Below, piece by piece: positions 11,345 through 23,048 of a stretch of DNA of 64,000 nucleotides. Source of the stretch: Pogostemon cablin (lineage: Eukaryota > Streptophyta > Magnoliopsida > Lamiales > Lamiaceae); NCBI GenBank assembly GCA_023678885.1, contig CM042954.1, forward strand, positions 4,214,198 to 4,278,197, read 5' to 3'. Position numbers and translations under genes: made by a program. The notes under the pieces were generated by a model. That model searched no databases and was not told the DNA's origin. It saw only the letters and a list, made by a program, of their open reading frames with translations. Numbering within the stretch: the first letter of the stretch is position 1; the number at the start of each line of letters is the position of its first letter.

Positions 11345-11787
11345 CTGCTCCCTCCGTCTAATAGTTATGTTCACTGTTATTGTAGATATCTAGTTTAAGA
11401 AAAATTACTTTTTGATCAATTTTATTGACTTTTTAAGGGAGTATTTTGATTTTTTAGATAATAAATAAATTATAAAGTACTCCCTCCGTCCCGGGCAAAG
11501 GTCCTCATTTAATTTTTGCGTGTAAATTAAGTAGTAGTATTATTTTATGTGTAGTGTGTGGTTGTATTAGTAGTGTGCGGTGGGTCATATGTGGGGTCTT
11601 TTTACTAAAATGGGAAATGAGGATCTTTGAGTGGAACACCCAATATAGTAAAATGAGGACCTTTCAGTGGGATGGAGGGAGTATGTTATGTGTTTTAGGT
11701 AAGAGTGGTATTTTTTAAATTAAGATAACTTTTGAGGTTGTTGGTTGATGTGAATTTTTTTTGGTGAAAATAAGTGTGGGACGGACG
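11345..11787. mobile_element. Stowaway-like MITE, interrupted by another MITE
   Basis: Starts CTCCCTCCGTCTAATAG and ends near AAGTGTGGGACGG. The interior (TTATTGACTTTTTAAGGGAG, then AATAAATAAATTATAAAGTA) matches the copies at 26228 and 29601. At AAAGTA the sequence is broken by the MITE 11480-11681 and resumes as TATGTTATG, exactly as in the uninterrupted 29601 copy. Confidence 0.75.
11480..11681. mobile_element. Stowaway MITE nested in the MITE 11345-11787
   Basis: Ends CTCCCTCCGTCCCGGG and GTGGGATGGAGGGAG, flanked by TA on both sides, 202 bp. Inserted inside an older MITE of a different subfamily. Confidence 0.9.
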
Positions 11788-11836
11788 TTCAATTTTTCAT
11801 TTAAAAACTAAAAAAAATTCTCTAACAAAGTGTATA

Positions 11837-12050
11837 AGTTTTCCCGCGTTAAGGTTTACGTTTTCCATTTTGGGTTGTCCCAAATTAAGGTTTACATTTC
11901 CTTTTTTGTTAAGTTGGGCCACAAAAAATAATTAATTATTTCATATATGATCCACACACAACACTAATACAACTTTCCATTTGACATTAAAATATCATAT
12001 CTCTTAATTTACATACAAAAAATAAATATAAAAGTTAACGCGGTATGGAG
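11837..12050. mobile_element. Stowaway-like MITE, CGCGTTAAGGTTTACG subfamily
   Basis: The left end has TTTTCCCGCGTTAAGGTTTACG-type sequence and the right end TTAACGCGGTATGGAG followed by TA. The same subfamily, better preserved, is at 42203-42455 inside the MULE transposase relic. Confidence 0.65.
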
Positions 12051-12062
12051 TATATTTTTATT

Positions 12063-12660
12063 TGGAAAATTGCATTTTTGGTCCCTAATTTTTTTTTTGT
12101 CCCAAAAGTTAGTCCCAACCGTTAGTTTTTTGATGGAAAAGGTTAATTTAAAAAAAAGTAATTAAAATTAATAAAGAAAACATTAACTCAAAAACAAAAT
12201 AATTAAATAAAATTAGAAATAATTAGATTCAATCTGTCAACCATCAATCGAGTTCTTCTCCCCACTACCATTCCACCCCTTCACCTCCTCAATCTCATCC
12301 ATGGAAAATCCAGACTCCCTATCCTTTCCCTCAACGTGTTTACCCCCACCCATTTCATCATCAATTCGCTCAATTTTATACCAAAAACAACCCACAACAA
12401 GAAAAAATACAGATATGTGGTGGTCATGGACAGGGCTGCTCCTTATGTGACTCAAATGAGTCGATCAACTCCGGCCCAAAAAGTTTAATTATTTTTAGGG
12501 GCCCACAATTTTATAATATTTTATTTATGTATAGAATTTGCATGCTAGAAGAAGATGTTGCCTAAATGGTTGTGGAGAAGATGGGATCACAATGGATATG
12601 ATGTATATATTATCAATCGCTTTTTTTTCTAATTATTCTCCCCCTATGTAGTAATATATT
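12063..12660. other. Single TIR-like segment and GC-richer gene-like fragment
   Basis: 12063-12135 (GGAAAATTGCATTTTTGGTCCC, then CCAACCGTTAG) resembles the outer terminus of the TIR element at 28311 (GAAAAATGCACTTTTGG ... GGTCCCTACCGTTAAG), but I found no partner terminus. 12237-12455 holds a minus-strand ORF of 72 codons with one hydrophobic segment (VFFLVVGCFW) followed by an acidic tail. I do not recognise it. It could be a captured fragment, as in the 28311 element. Low certainty. Confidence 0.3.
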
Positions 12661-12671
12661 CTATACAAGAT

Positions 12672-14283
12672 GGGGCAAAAGTGAAGGAAAATCCCTCCTT
12701 TTATTCTTGACAAAACCAACAATTTCCACCTTGTTAAAATAAAAGAAAACCCATTGTCTTCACCAACAATCTATTCTCAATCCCGAGAATCCCTTAGAAT
12801 CAATCATTTTAGGTATCATTGTCTTTACCGACAATCCATTCTCAACCCCGAGATCCTACTCCACTTTATGAGTAGACCACTTAGAATCAATCATTCTAAG
12901 AATTTCTTGCTGCACATATAAAAAAATACATGCTGATATTTATGGTGCTACTTCCAACTCTTAGCTCCCCTAGAAGTCCATCAGCCATCAATATACATCC
13001 ACTACACACCCTACATCACCTATCAAGTCAATGTCCATGTGAAAACTTGTGGACCAGCTAATATTATTATATCATTTTCCATGACAACTGAACATGTTTA
13101 AGGATCCCCAATAATATTAACTCAACATTTGGAGCTGTTGCCGCAACAACTCCTCCTTGACCAGCAACGTCACCATTGCTTCACCTTAAGCAATTACTGT
13201 GCCTTGCTCCACCTTGAGAAATTACCGCACCAATACTCCACCTTGAGCAAAAATCGTCACTATACTGACATGATGTCGCTGCCTTTTACCGCCAAGCTAC
13301 AACAAGTTTTTCTGAACCCTTTTCCTACTGAAAGTTCATCACTTGAAGCCGATTCTAACCCTCCAAAATTCATGATATTTTCCACTCTTTACTGATCTAG
13401 TGCCACCAATACGAAATACCACATTGCCATCTTCCTCGTTGAATCGCTCTTTCCCATTCCACCAGTCATTACCGGAAAAATTTATTCCTTTCTAACCTCC
13501 TTGAGCCGATATCCATGGAAAATTCCATGTCACTGTTATGCCAACTCCACTACCGAGAGTCCCAGAACATTGCTGCAGGTCTAAGAACTCCATCAAAAAC
13601 TGCTATCTGCAAATCTTACCCCTTGCCTCGCCATTTTCGCCACTGTCCGGTGCCTTTCATCGCAAGGAAGGAGATGCCACTGCATCCGGCTGATCTTCTG
13701 ACCCCCTTATGCCACTAGCTTTTCCCACTTCTTTCATGCCACCCTTAGTTTAATGAGTAACCCTCTCATAAGGTCTTTTCTGATGTGGAAGGTCAGACTA
13801 TGCTGCAACCACAGAGCATACTAAGAACTTTATAAGCGCCCAAACTGGGCTCTGATACCACTTGTTGGGATAAACAGATCTTTATTCATTCCTAAGGGAC
13901 AAATAAAGAAGAGCATAAAAAAACACAACACAAGAATTTATGTGGAAAACTCTAAAATTGAAGAAAAATCACCGATCGAGAAAATACCACTATGTGAAAA
14001 ATTTGTACAATCACACAGAATTTCTCTTTCTCGACCTCAATCCCTACACTCTTACAAATCGTTGACAAATTCACACCTTTCTCCCAATTCTCACAACCGA
14101 GAATATAAGAAATAAATTTAAATAGAAAAAACATAAAGATTAAACTGTACTTGATTGGTGCACTGAACATCAATACCAAGGGCTCCTTATATATCACCAA
14201 GGATCCCTCACCCTTTCCTCTCCATTCTGATGTGGGACAAAAGCAAAGGAAAATCCCTACTTTTATTCTTGACAAAACCAACA
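12672..14283 (-). mobile_element. Short non-autonomous LTR retrotransposon (LARD/TRIM-like)
   Basis: Minus-strand element. The 5' LTR is 13863-14283 (421 bp, TGTTGGGATAAAC ... AAAACCAACA on the plus strand). It is followed inward by the PBS complement GCTCTGATACCA at 13849-13860, the initiator Met-tRNA site used by most plant LTR elements. At the other side, 12672-12724 is the same LTR terminus (TTATTCTTGACAAAACCAACA-like end), immediately followed by ATTTCCACCTT, the complement of a polypurine tract. The outer part of this 3' LTR is missing. The internal region is only about 1.1 kb and has no gag or pol motif. The plus-strand ORFs at 13129 and 13515 have no family resemblance and are probably chance. 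Confidence 0.75.
13849..13860 (-). other. Primer binding site (initiator tRNA-Met)
   Basis: TGGTATCAGAGC on the minus strand, two bases from the LTR end at 13863. Confidence 0.85.
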
Positions 14284-15551
14284 CTACTATCCTCTGTGTG
14301 AATAATTGTAGATTCTTCGTAACAAGCGAGCAAGAACAACTGAAGCTTCCATCCAAAGTGAAGAAGCACAAACTAAGTTAAATCTACCATCTCCACAAGC
14401 ATCATCAGCGTCTCTCTATAGCAACAAAGGTGAGGAAGTCAAAGAAGGTCCAAAGAACCTGAAAGAAACGTGTTAGTTCCATTGTTGATATGGCAATATT
14501 TTTTGTGCAGTTCATCGTTACTTAGGCAAACGTTTGACTACCGTGCTGTGGGTCCGAAAGTGGTGAAGGCAGAAAAGATAGACAAAATATAGAATGTGAA
14601 GGTTGGATTTCTTCAACTTCAGAATCTATATTGGTAAATTTATGTTTAGCTAGTTATTTGTATTCAACTCTCATCTCTTCTGGAGTCGCTTTTCTAAGTC
14701 TACCACTAATTTAATTTAATTAGTTTTACTACACTTCACAGTGATCAATTGAGTGGCTAGAGGAACTTCAAGTGGTGCATTATTGTTAATCTGAATATAA
14801 TTTATAGCTGAATTCATTTGTTTAATTTATGAACTGTTTATAATTTTATCAGTTTTTGAGTTTATAGATCTAGCTTTCCAAGTCCAGGGATATATAAGAA
14901 CTGGCAATTACTCCTATTTGATTTAACTTGGAAATTAATTTTTATGTATAGTTAGTATTTAAATTTCAATGAGTAAGAATATATTTTTTGTGTAATAAAG
15001 TCTTAAATTCAGTAATCCAATTGGTTTTAAGTTTAAGGTAAATGTAATTTTAATTTATTTGACAATAATAGAATCGGGCTCTGTGTCGAGCTCATTCATC
15101 TTTTGGGCTCCATCAAAGTTTAAATTTCAACTAAAAGTCTATTTTAATGTAGGTAACATCTTTAAACAACTATAGTTTAAAAATGATAATATCAACTTTA
15201 GAAGCATTGTGGATTTTATCCCTTTATTAAGAATATAATTAGTGGTTCATGAGATGATACACAAAAATGATGCACAACTATTACTACTTCTACGTGCCTG
15301 ATTCATAGAGATTGGATTTCATAGGATTTAAACTTCGAGCTAAAAACAAAGAGAGCATTTGAGCATAAGATTTTATCTAGAACTTCATTAATTACATCAG
15401 AGTAATAATTAAATTTAAAAGCTAAATTCTAAACTTTTATGGAAAATATAGGTCATCATAAACCATAGTATACTATAAGACTAAAATATCCATGAATCAG
15501 TATGATGAAATTACAAACTTGAAGTAAAGATTGAATTTTAGAAATAATGTA
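14284..15551. other. Intergenic, no gene established
   Basis: Moderately AT-rich. A short gene-like stretch at 14507-14570 (CAGTTCATCGTTACTTAGG...) has an acceptor-like start but stops quickly. I cannot assign it. Confidence 0.4.
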
Positions 15552-15640
15552 CTCCCTCCGTCCCACAATACCCAGCACACTTTCTACATTTTGACGTCCC
15601 ACAATACCCTTCACACCCCATTTTTGGTAAAATAAAAAAA
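15552..15640. mobile_element. Stowaway-type MITE end (one terminus only)
   Basis: TA followed by CTCCCTCCGTCCCACAATACCC, with a second CGTCCCACAATACCC word 40 bp on. No matching right terminus was found before the hAT MITE at 15836, so the element is truncated or rearranged. Confidence 0.6.
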
Positions 15641-15835
15641 AACAAATATATCCCCAACTTAACCATCAATTACAACATTGCCATCTCATTAACATCACTA
15701 ATTTAACAAAAAAAGGATTTGGGACCTCTTAACAACACAATTAATAGCCCTAATATATTATTTGGGCCTAAAAAATTTGGACTTCAGCCCCTTTCCTTCC
15801 CATTTTATTCTGCTTTCTTCCCATTTCATTCTTCT

Positions 15836-16233
15836 TAGGGCTGGGGAAAAATACCGAAATTTCGGTATAATGTCCTTACAATATCGAAAATTATCAAATT
15901 TATTAAAATTTTAAGTATGCTGAAATTTTTTATAAGGTATGATACCGTATTGAAACTTTTTGGTAGTATGATACTATAAAACATACATACATATAATACA
16001 TGTAATTATAATAATTATTTTTATATTATAATTATAATTATTATTTTTATATATACTGAAATATCAGTACGTAATAGGTATACAATTTTTTTATACTGAA
16101 ATATCGGTATACCGAACTCTGGTACATTAAAAATTTAGGTAAGGCAATGATATGATTTTTTTTATACTGAAACTTTAGGTACAGTATTTGGCATGACAAA
16201 AAAAACTCTAGTATTTCATACCGCCCACCCCTA
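15836..16233. mobile_element. hAT-type MITE
   Basis: 398 bp. The left end TAGGGCTGGGGAAAAATACC and the right end ATACCGCCCACCCCTA are imperfect inverted repeats of the TAGGGGTGGGC class. The flanks ATTCTTCT (15828-15835) and ATTCTGCT (16234-16241) agree at 7 of 8 bases, as expected of the 8-bp hAT duplication. The interior is full of ACCGAAATTTCGGTAT-like palindromic words. Confidence 0.85.
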
Positions 16234-16500
16234 ATTCTGCTTTTGTTTCTCGTCATCTTCTCTGTGAAGAAACCCTAACCTTTTTTCTTACGCTGCTCAG
16301 CCCTTCGATCATGCTTCTGCAGCATGAAGAGCAACCCTAGCCCCTTCTCGTGCTTCTATTTGCACGCGATCTACCAATTTTTTGGAAACTGCTTCGAACT
16401 CTAAACCCTCTATGTTCGATTCACTTCCTCTTCAACCAAATAATATTTTTAAGGTTGAAATCATAGATTTATGGTTGGGATCTGATATTTATGGAGTGAG

Positions 16501-16878
16501 ATGGTGGTTGGGGTTGACTCCATGCCCTCGGTCATCGATGGACTTGAAATCATAACGGATCTCGCCGGAACCACCATCGACACGGTGCTTCCCGACTCCT
16601 TATAGACGGATTCAGCCGTGGATCTACCTTCTTTTGCAGGGACAGTTTGCAACATGGTGGTGCCCGACTCTCTATTTCTTGATTCTAAGGAAATTGCTTA
16701 TGTGGTTGAGGACTCCGACGTTAACGATGAGTCGCTGGAAACTTTGCCTCGTCAGTTTCTGTTTCAGAGATATCCTCACAGCCGCTATGATTCCGACCAT
16801 AAAACAATGGTCCTGGAGTCCAACAATGGGGTAGCAAATGTCCCATCACTTTTGGCCCAGAATGAGGAATCCGTTTAA
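16501..16878 (+). pseudogene. Unrecognised 125-codon ORF with one in-frame stop
   Basis: A single frame runs from ATG 16501 to the stop at 16876-16878, interrupted only by TAG at codon 35 (16603-16605). It contains an internal duplication: LAGTTIDTVLPDSL is repeated as FAGTVCNMVVPDSLF about 30 residues later. The rest is acidic with no transmembrane segment. Base composition is richer in GC than the flanks, which suggests a former coding exon. The upstream CT-rich stretch with AAACCCTAA words could be a leader. I do not recognise the family. It is either a pseudogene or the last exon of an unrecognised gene with a sense mutation to stop. Confidence 0.45.
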
Positions 16879-16975
16879 TTTCAACAGTTCATCAACGAGA
16901 TGGTTTGTATCTTTCTTTCAGTTTATCGGTACATCCCTAACTTCTCTCATATTTTAAATTCTATAGATTGGGATG

Positions 16976-17500
16976 CCTCGTGAGGCTTGGTACGTGTTTT
17001 ATGTGCTCTAATTGGTCATGTGAGGCACTTGATTGTGTTGCATGCACTTGAATTAGCCCTGTGAGGCACTGAATTGATGAATCATGAGTATTTGATCCTG
17101 TGAGGCACTTGATGGCTGATAATACTCTATTTTCATTTTACTTGACCATTTGAGGCATTAGCTAGTTGATGATAGGGAAATGTGAGATGTACTAGGCCTT
17201 ATGAGGCAGTGAATTTTTTATACGTGTGTAACATGTGTTTAATTGGCCCTGTGAGGTATTTTTTTATGGATGATAATGCTCTATTTGCTTTTTTACTTAA
17301 CCCTTTTAGGCATTTTCTTGTTGATGATGGGAAAATTTGGACAGTTTAGGCCCTATGAGGCATCGAATCGTTTATACATATGCAACATATGTTTAATTGG
17401 CCATGTGAGGCATCTATTAGGCCCTGTGATGTATTTTTGTAGTTATTGATACTTGGTTTGCTCTTTAGTTGACCCTATGAGGCATTTGGTGGCTAATAAT
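16976..17500 (+). repeat. Degenerate minisatellite with CCCTGTGAGGCA core
   Basis: About ten copies of a word like CCCTGTGAGGCACTTGAT at spacings of roughly 30-75 bp. A larger unit of about 150-175 bp is visible at 17096, 17245 and 17421 (core, then GATGATAATACTCTATTTG..., then TTGACC...GAGGCATT). It starts 100 bp after the pseudogene at 16501 and ends where Copia copy A begins. Confidence 0.75.
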
Positions 17501-18528
17501 ACTTGTCCTTGATAATTGTATTGATGATGTCAAACATAATTGGGATTAAATGTAGGTTTAAAATTAGCCCAGTCACGAATTTATTCCGAGGGCTAAGGCT
17601 TCAATGTTGTGGTTGTCCACTGGTGATCATGCCGGATCGAGTTAAACTTAGCTACTGAAGAAAAGGTTACCTCATACTCGAACTCACCCTTCTTTCTAAG
17701 TGTACCTTTATGCAACAAGCATTGTTTCAAAGTATCACCTTACTGTCCGATCCTCTTTTATTTTGTAGAGCCACTTCGAATGGCTTTCACACCACTTAGT
17801 GGTTCTACAGGCTCCCAGATCTAATTTAGAATCTATAGATTCTAATTCATAAATAATTGCAAGTTTACTAAGACTCCTCATTTCTATCTTGTAGTGCCTC
17901 GTCGTACCCATGAGCCGATTTCGTATTTACTAGGGACCAAGTCTCACGACTCTCCCAAAATATAAATCTCTCAGGTTGTAGAACAACCCTCCCACTATGA
18001 TAAAGCGCTACACGCAATTGTGTATCAGAAGTATCACGCGATGCAGTTTTCTTGCGGTATATCCTCTTGTACGATTGGTATTATACTTTGTGTTTTCCCT
18101 CTCACATCCTTTAGAACAATTTATATATGGATTTGTGATTTATTACATAGAAAAATCTAGTGTTCGTGTTAACAATCACCCTTTGATCTTTTGGACTATC
18201 AAATTCATACTTCTAGGATATCCCACAAATAGACAAACATCCTTATGACATGTTGTTTCTAGGGCATACCCATAAAATAAATTTAGTAATTCCAAATAAC
18301 TCATCATCTATCTAACCATTTCCATAAGAGTCCTATACCTTCTGTTCGCCCACATCAGTCAGTTGGGGTCTGCCCGTTGTTGACAACTTGAAGTTCAATC
18401 CCAACCTCTGATAAATAGCTCCTAAACTATCCTAAGAAGTACTTGATATATTTTCGATGACCCTTCACCGCATGAGACATGCACTTTTGAATTAATCATA
18501 GTACTAAGACTTGCGGTGCATCAAAGTA

Positions 18529-18752
18529 CTCCCTCCGTCCCCGGCAAAGGGTTGTTTTTGCTTTTTGCACGTGGATTAAGGAGTATTATTATTTAATGTG
18601 TAATGGGTAGTCGTATTAATGGGAGTGTAGGCCCCATATTTTAATTGTATTAGTGGGTGTGTGGGTCTCATGTGTGTAAAAAAGGAAAGAGGAATGTTTG
18701 GGTGGGACGCCCAAAATGGCAAAAAGACACTCTTTGAGTTGAACGGAGGGAG
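18529..18752. mobile_element. Stowaway MITE inside Copia copy A
   Basis: TA then CTCCCTCCGTCCCCGG at the left, GTTGAACGGAGGGAG at the right. The right TA has mutated to CA. 224 bp, with the shared interior word GCACGTGGATTAAGGAGTAT. Confidence 0.85.
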
Positions 18753-20559
18753 CATATCTAACTACCTCTCGCCTGGATAGTCTTAGGACCGCATAAGTTA
18801 GAATGAACCAATTCCAATATATCTTTGGCTCTACACTCCTTTGCCTTGAAAAGGCAATCATGATATAGTCTCAGATGCCAAAGGTATGTTTGGTTCATAT
18901 TCGAAGGTTCCTTTCTCTTATTAGGATTAGAAGACGCATTATCAATTTTAATTTTTTGCATCCGTGGGATAAACATGATTTAAGAGTGTACGAATTATCC
19001 ACCATCGTATCATAACAGATTATAGCTCCATCCCTCATCATTATGACTATGTCATTTAAATGAAATGGAGTATCTATCTGTAAATGTTTAGAAAGTGAAA
19101 TGAAATTCTTTCTATGAAAATGTACGTAAAGATAATTTCTCATAATCAAACGTTTATTCCTATCAGAAGATAAATAAACAACTCCCACTGCAACAGCTGC
19201 TCTTCCGTAGCTTACTCATGTACTTAATAATCTCACATCACTTAGTTGCATACTTTAGTGATTCCAGTATCTACTTACAACATGTTAGTAGATGCCATCA
19301 CTAATCATGCTTCAACAACTATTGAATGAGATACTAACCTTGTTCACATCTTGATGAAAATTGATTTCCTTCGCCACTTGTTTTGTCAGAAGTTTCCCAC
19401 CGAATACAGCCTCTTGTAATTCAGGTGAAACTTACTCAAAACATCTTGATAAATTATCGAGAATAAAATTAACCTAGGTTTCCTTTCAATTTCTATCCAT
19501 GTCTTTCAATTCATTCATCAAGTCAACTATGACCTCTTGCCTTTTAACTTACTCAAGTATCCGAAGAGTCGCATGGGATTGACCATCATATTTCTATAAA
19601 CCTCACATCTCTTCACTAGAGACTTAAATAGACACTAGAGGACATCTTTAGTAAGAACACATATGTTTTCCTAAGCAGTAAGAATCGAAACCAAGATTCT
19701 TTTCTAATCATCTATTTTTGGACTAGTAAATATAATTTCTTTTAGTTAACAATAAGCGAAATTAAAACCATTTGAAAATACTGAAAATCACGTAAATAAA
19801 TACACTGATCAAATCTTCAAATTTAACTATTTATATTGATTCCCTCAAAACAATATAAATTAAAATTCACCAACATCTCAAGCACCGTGAGTCTGCATGC
19901 CACGATAGCGTGGATCCTGAACATTTATAAGAGAGGGTTTTACCAATAATTTCATTTGTCAACCTAACTTCATGATAAAATAATTAATAGTCGGTTCCTT
20001 TTTAGCTAAGCAAATAATAACAGTGACTCCGATGGACGAATACTTATTATTTACACCTAAGTGTACACCATTATTTGATCCCAAGTCCGCGGCCCAAGCT
20101 TGTGCACCTTACATATGGAGAAGTACACACGCGCTCGGATAACTTCCTACAATCATCATAAAGAAGTTCATACCAGCGATCCATGAATAAACTCATCCGA
20201 TGGGGAGGAAGGCCTATTGCCATCGCGCAAGTTTACTCACATCAGTTACAAACCAATAATGGAGGCCGCAGGAATTAATTACCAATCCTCTCTCCCACTT
20301 AGTTATTTAACACTGGGGTTTTTACATGAATATAATATTCGAAATAAAATACGCAATCTAGTATGCTCCTAATACACTAAATAAGGCAGTAATCATATAG
20401 AATCATGCATGCATATATAACAATAATCAGATAATTAAATCAATTAAAAAAAGTTATATATCAGCAAATTTGATTGTTCGCCACCAAGCACGAATACGGG
20501 TAATGCAGACCGGGATCGACCTCCCTGGTGAGGTCGCAGCGCCCCAAAACCTAATATGA

Positions 20560-21600
20560 AAATCAGAAACCAGCCTTCACGAATTTTTCTCCAGATTCCT
20601 TGCTCCGCAGCCTGTTCCACCGCATTCCCGACTCGTTCACGCCCATGCGACCGTCCTGCACGAACGACCACCTGTCAGGCACCCTGCATGACTCGTGCCA
20701 AGCAGTGGCATGACTCGTGCCATGCATCTTGCAACCCTACACGCCGACAAAAATAGCACACCCACCCCACGGACTTGCGGGCACGACTCGTGCAGGCTAT
20801 CCACTCAGCTCGTGCCGACCATCATCAGCGATCGTGCGCAGACCAGCGTTGTCGCGTTGCCTGCAGATGCCTGCCGTAGGTCGTGCCGCCCACGGCTCCA
20901 CTGGTACGACTCGTGGCATCGCCGAGCCTAACTCGTACCAGCCTATGCACAAGCCTGCACGTCAAGTTCTGGCCCTTACCGACTTGCCTAAAACAGCTGC
21001 CGACTACTCCAGAATAGCCGCCAGACTCGCCCGGAACTGCAACCTGACTCGCAGTCATTACCCTTTGAACAGGAGAAAACACGATCCAGCCCACCGGCCA
21101 GCAGCGAGCCATCGTCGAGTGTGCCTTCGCCTGCCTTCATCGTGAAGTCTCGACAACGGCAGTGAGCAATCGCAATTGGAAATTGGCATCACGACCCATG
21201 CCGATGTCGATCACAATTTGCCGTGATTCTTCTGCCCACGAATGAAGCCACCAGCGAATCAACACATGTCTGTTCAGTACGCCGCTTCCAGCCTTCGATG
21301 ATGGGCCATCGTGCAACCCTGCCATGCCCTAGCATCTCTTGTCTGCCTACCGTACCGAGCAACGATCATGCCGACGTTGATCAGCCAGCGCCTGTGTTCT
21401 GTCCGTGCGACGATCATGCCACCAGCGTGCACGCTATGGCCACGCTGTCGCGATATATACCAACGCTGCATGCGCCAACCTCCGCTGCCCATTCGGAACT
21501 TCCACCAGCCGTGATCCGCCGCATATGCCACCATATTCCGCCGTCATCAAACATATAGAGTATTAAACAGGAAACATAATTTCTAAACCCTAATTCACAT
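20560..21600 (-). repeat. GC-rich leader of Copia copy A with GCACGACTCGTGC words
   Basis: Between PBS and gag the element carries about 1 kb of sequence much richer in GC than anything else in the window. Words of the type GGCATGACTCGTGCCATGC, GGGCACGACTCGTGCAGG and GGTACGACTCGTGGC recur, and CGATCATGCC recurs in the second half. All six frames are unusually open, but no protein family is visible. I regard these ORFs as a composition effect. Confidence 0.7.
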
Positions 21601-21650
21601 TTGGCACACAAATCTTAGCCTAACGTTTCACGCTTCACCATAAAACCGAA

Positions 21651-21662
21651 GCTCTGATACCA
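21651..21662 (-). other. Primer binding site of Copia copy A
   Basis: TGGTATCAGAGC on the minus strand, two bases inside the LTR end (21665). Complementary to the 3' end of initiator Met-tRNA. Confidence 0.9.
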
Positions 21663-21664
21663 AT

Positions 21665-23048
21665 TGTTATTGTTCGATCGTTTGGTTAATGTGAACTGTT
21701 AGGGTTTCATATGATTCTAAATCAGCGGAAGCAAAAACATAAAATCATATTACATTTCAACAGGGTATGTTGAAGAAGAGGAATTCTTGCAGGCAGCATG
21801 CGCATCCTCACAATTTTGGGCATAACTTCCTCATCCAATCTTCAATTTGAGTGATCTTTACGTCAAAACGATCCTCTCTTCCATGGCATTACAAAAGTAT
21901 ATCACACGACTAGTTTTGAGTTCCATAAGAAATAAGAAAACTCATGGAAGTTGATGATCATGTTGCTGAAACATCCTCTTGATCTTCTGTTGTATTCCCA
22001 AGTCTAATCTTGATGCCGTGTGTGCGACGATCTTCAAGATCCTCTCAATCTGTTGTTCTCTCTTCCCTACTCATGGTTAGACGTGTCTTCTTAGGGTTTA
22101 GGACAACTGAGATGACTTATATATGTGCTACAACAAGGACCAGGAGGAGAAATTAGAGTTGGGCTTCCATTGGGCTTAAGTATCCAAGTTTACCCAAAAA
22201 CTTATACTTAAGTCTAATAATAATAATATATTCCACTAAAATATTATTACTGCACTGCCGCTCTAATCCCATAATTATATTATGGGCTCCTTCTTATTAT
22301 GAGCCCGACAGTCTCTCCATGTTTAAGATATACAATACTCATTAATTAATTAAGTTACTGACAACTCTATTAATTAATATTTCATCCGAGAGTAGTACCA
22401 CTCAACCTCATTATCATGCCAGAATAAATCCACCTGCAGGGTTTACATGATAATCCTTATGAGCTCCTCAAGGGGGCATCATCAACCTATTTAATAGGAC
22501 ACGAATTCCTTCTACAATCAACAGCACACCATAGAGACAGCACTATTTTCCAACTCACCGAGTTTGTTGATTTAATTACATGTAAATCTCACTCATTGAT
22601 GAATCAAAGAAATACATACTGACTTACGTGTCGAGGTTATTGTATTGGGATTAAGAGCATGCACATTCATAATAAGTGAGATCAAGTTTTCCTATATAGT
22701 CAGTATAAATCGAACGATCTCAAGCGGTCCTGCTGAATACACACAAAGTGCACTAATGTGATTCTATAGTCAAGACAAACTAATACCAAATCACACTACA
22801 ATCATCCCGATAGAGAGTCCCCGTCTATCTCGATTGTGAGCATCTGTTTATACTTTTTAAGAAAACTGATAATATGATCTTCCGCGTGTTGTCGCACAAC
22901 ATATTATCTACAGTATAAAGTAAGTGGACTACTGCATCGGACATATAAATAAATTATAAGACGCAACCATTTGATCAATGATTCTCATTTCAAATATTGT
23001 TAAAACATTGTTCATACTAAAGCTAGGCTTTTAGTATACAATCCAACA
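21665..23048 (-). mobile_element. 5' LTR of Copia copy A
   Basis: 1384 bp. On its own strand it starts TGTTGGATTGTATACTAAAAG and ends ATAACA before ATT and the PBS. Aligns along its whole length with the 3' LTR of copy B (61772-63075) and with the truncated LTR at 39179-40072. Confidence 0.9.

Larger units (their letters stand above)
17590..23048 (-). mobile_element. Ty1/copia retrotransposon copy A (5' LTR to start of RT, broken)
   Basis: Minus-strand element. The order on its own strand is 5' LTR (23048-21665), PBS, GC-rich leader, degenerate gag region, GAG-pre-integrase segment, integrase start and the very beginning of RT. GAG-pre-integrase text (VGVVYLSSDRNKRLIMRNYL, then TYLWHLRLYH and DILELVHSNLCGP) lies at 19188-18758. 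The RT entry (YT.KEGEFEYEVTFSSVA) lies near 17650-17700. The element is cut off there, so most of RT, RNase H and the 3' LTR are missing. Stops and frameshifts are frequent. It aligns over about 3 kb with copy B at 58000-60480. A Stowaway MITE is inserted at 18529. Confidence 0.85.

Noticed and set aside
13129..13718. Two plus-strand ORFs of 88 and 67 codons
   Set aside because: They lie antisense inside the short LTR element and show no family resemblance or codon-like pattern.
16970..17500. CRISPR-like array from regularly recurring CCCTGTGAGGCA
   Set aside because: Spacing is irregular, the 'spacers' are themselves related, and the context is a plant nuclear genome. It is a degenerate minisatellite.
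20556..21611. Many overlapping ORFs of 60-140 codons on both strands in the GC-rich stretch
   Set aside because: All frames are open because of base composition and repeated GACTCGTGCC words. No domain is visible, and the position is the untranslated leader of Copia copy A.
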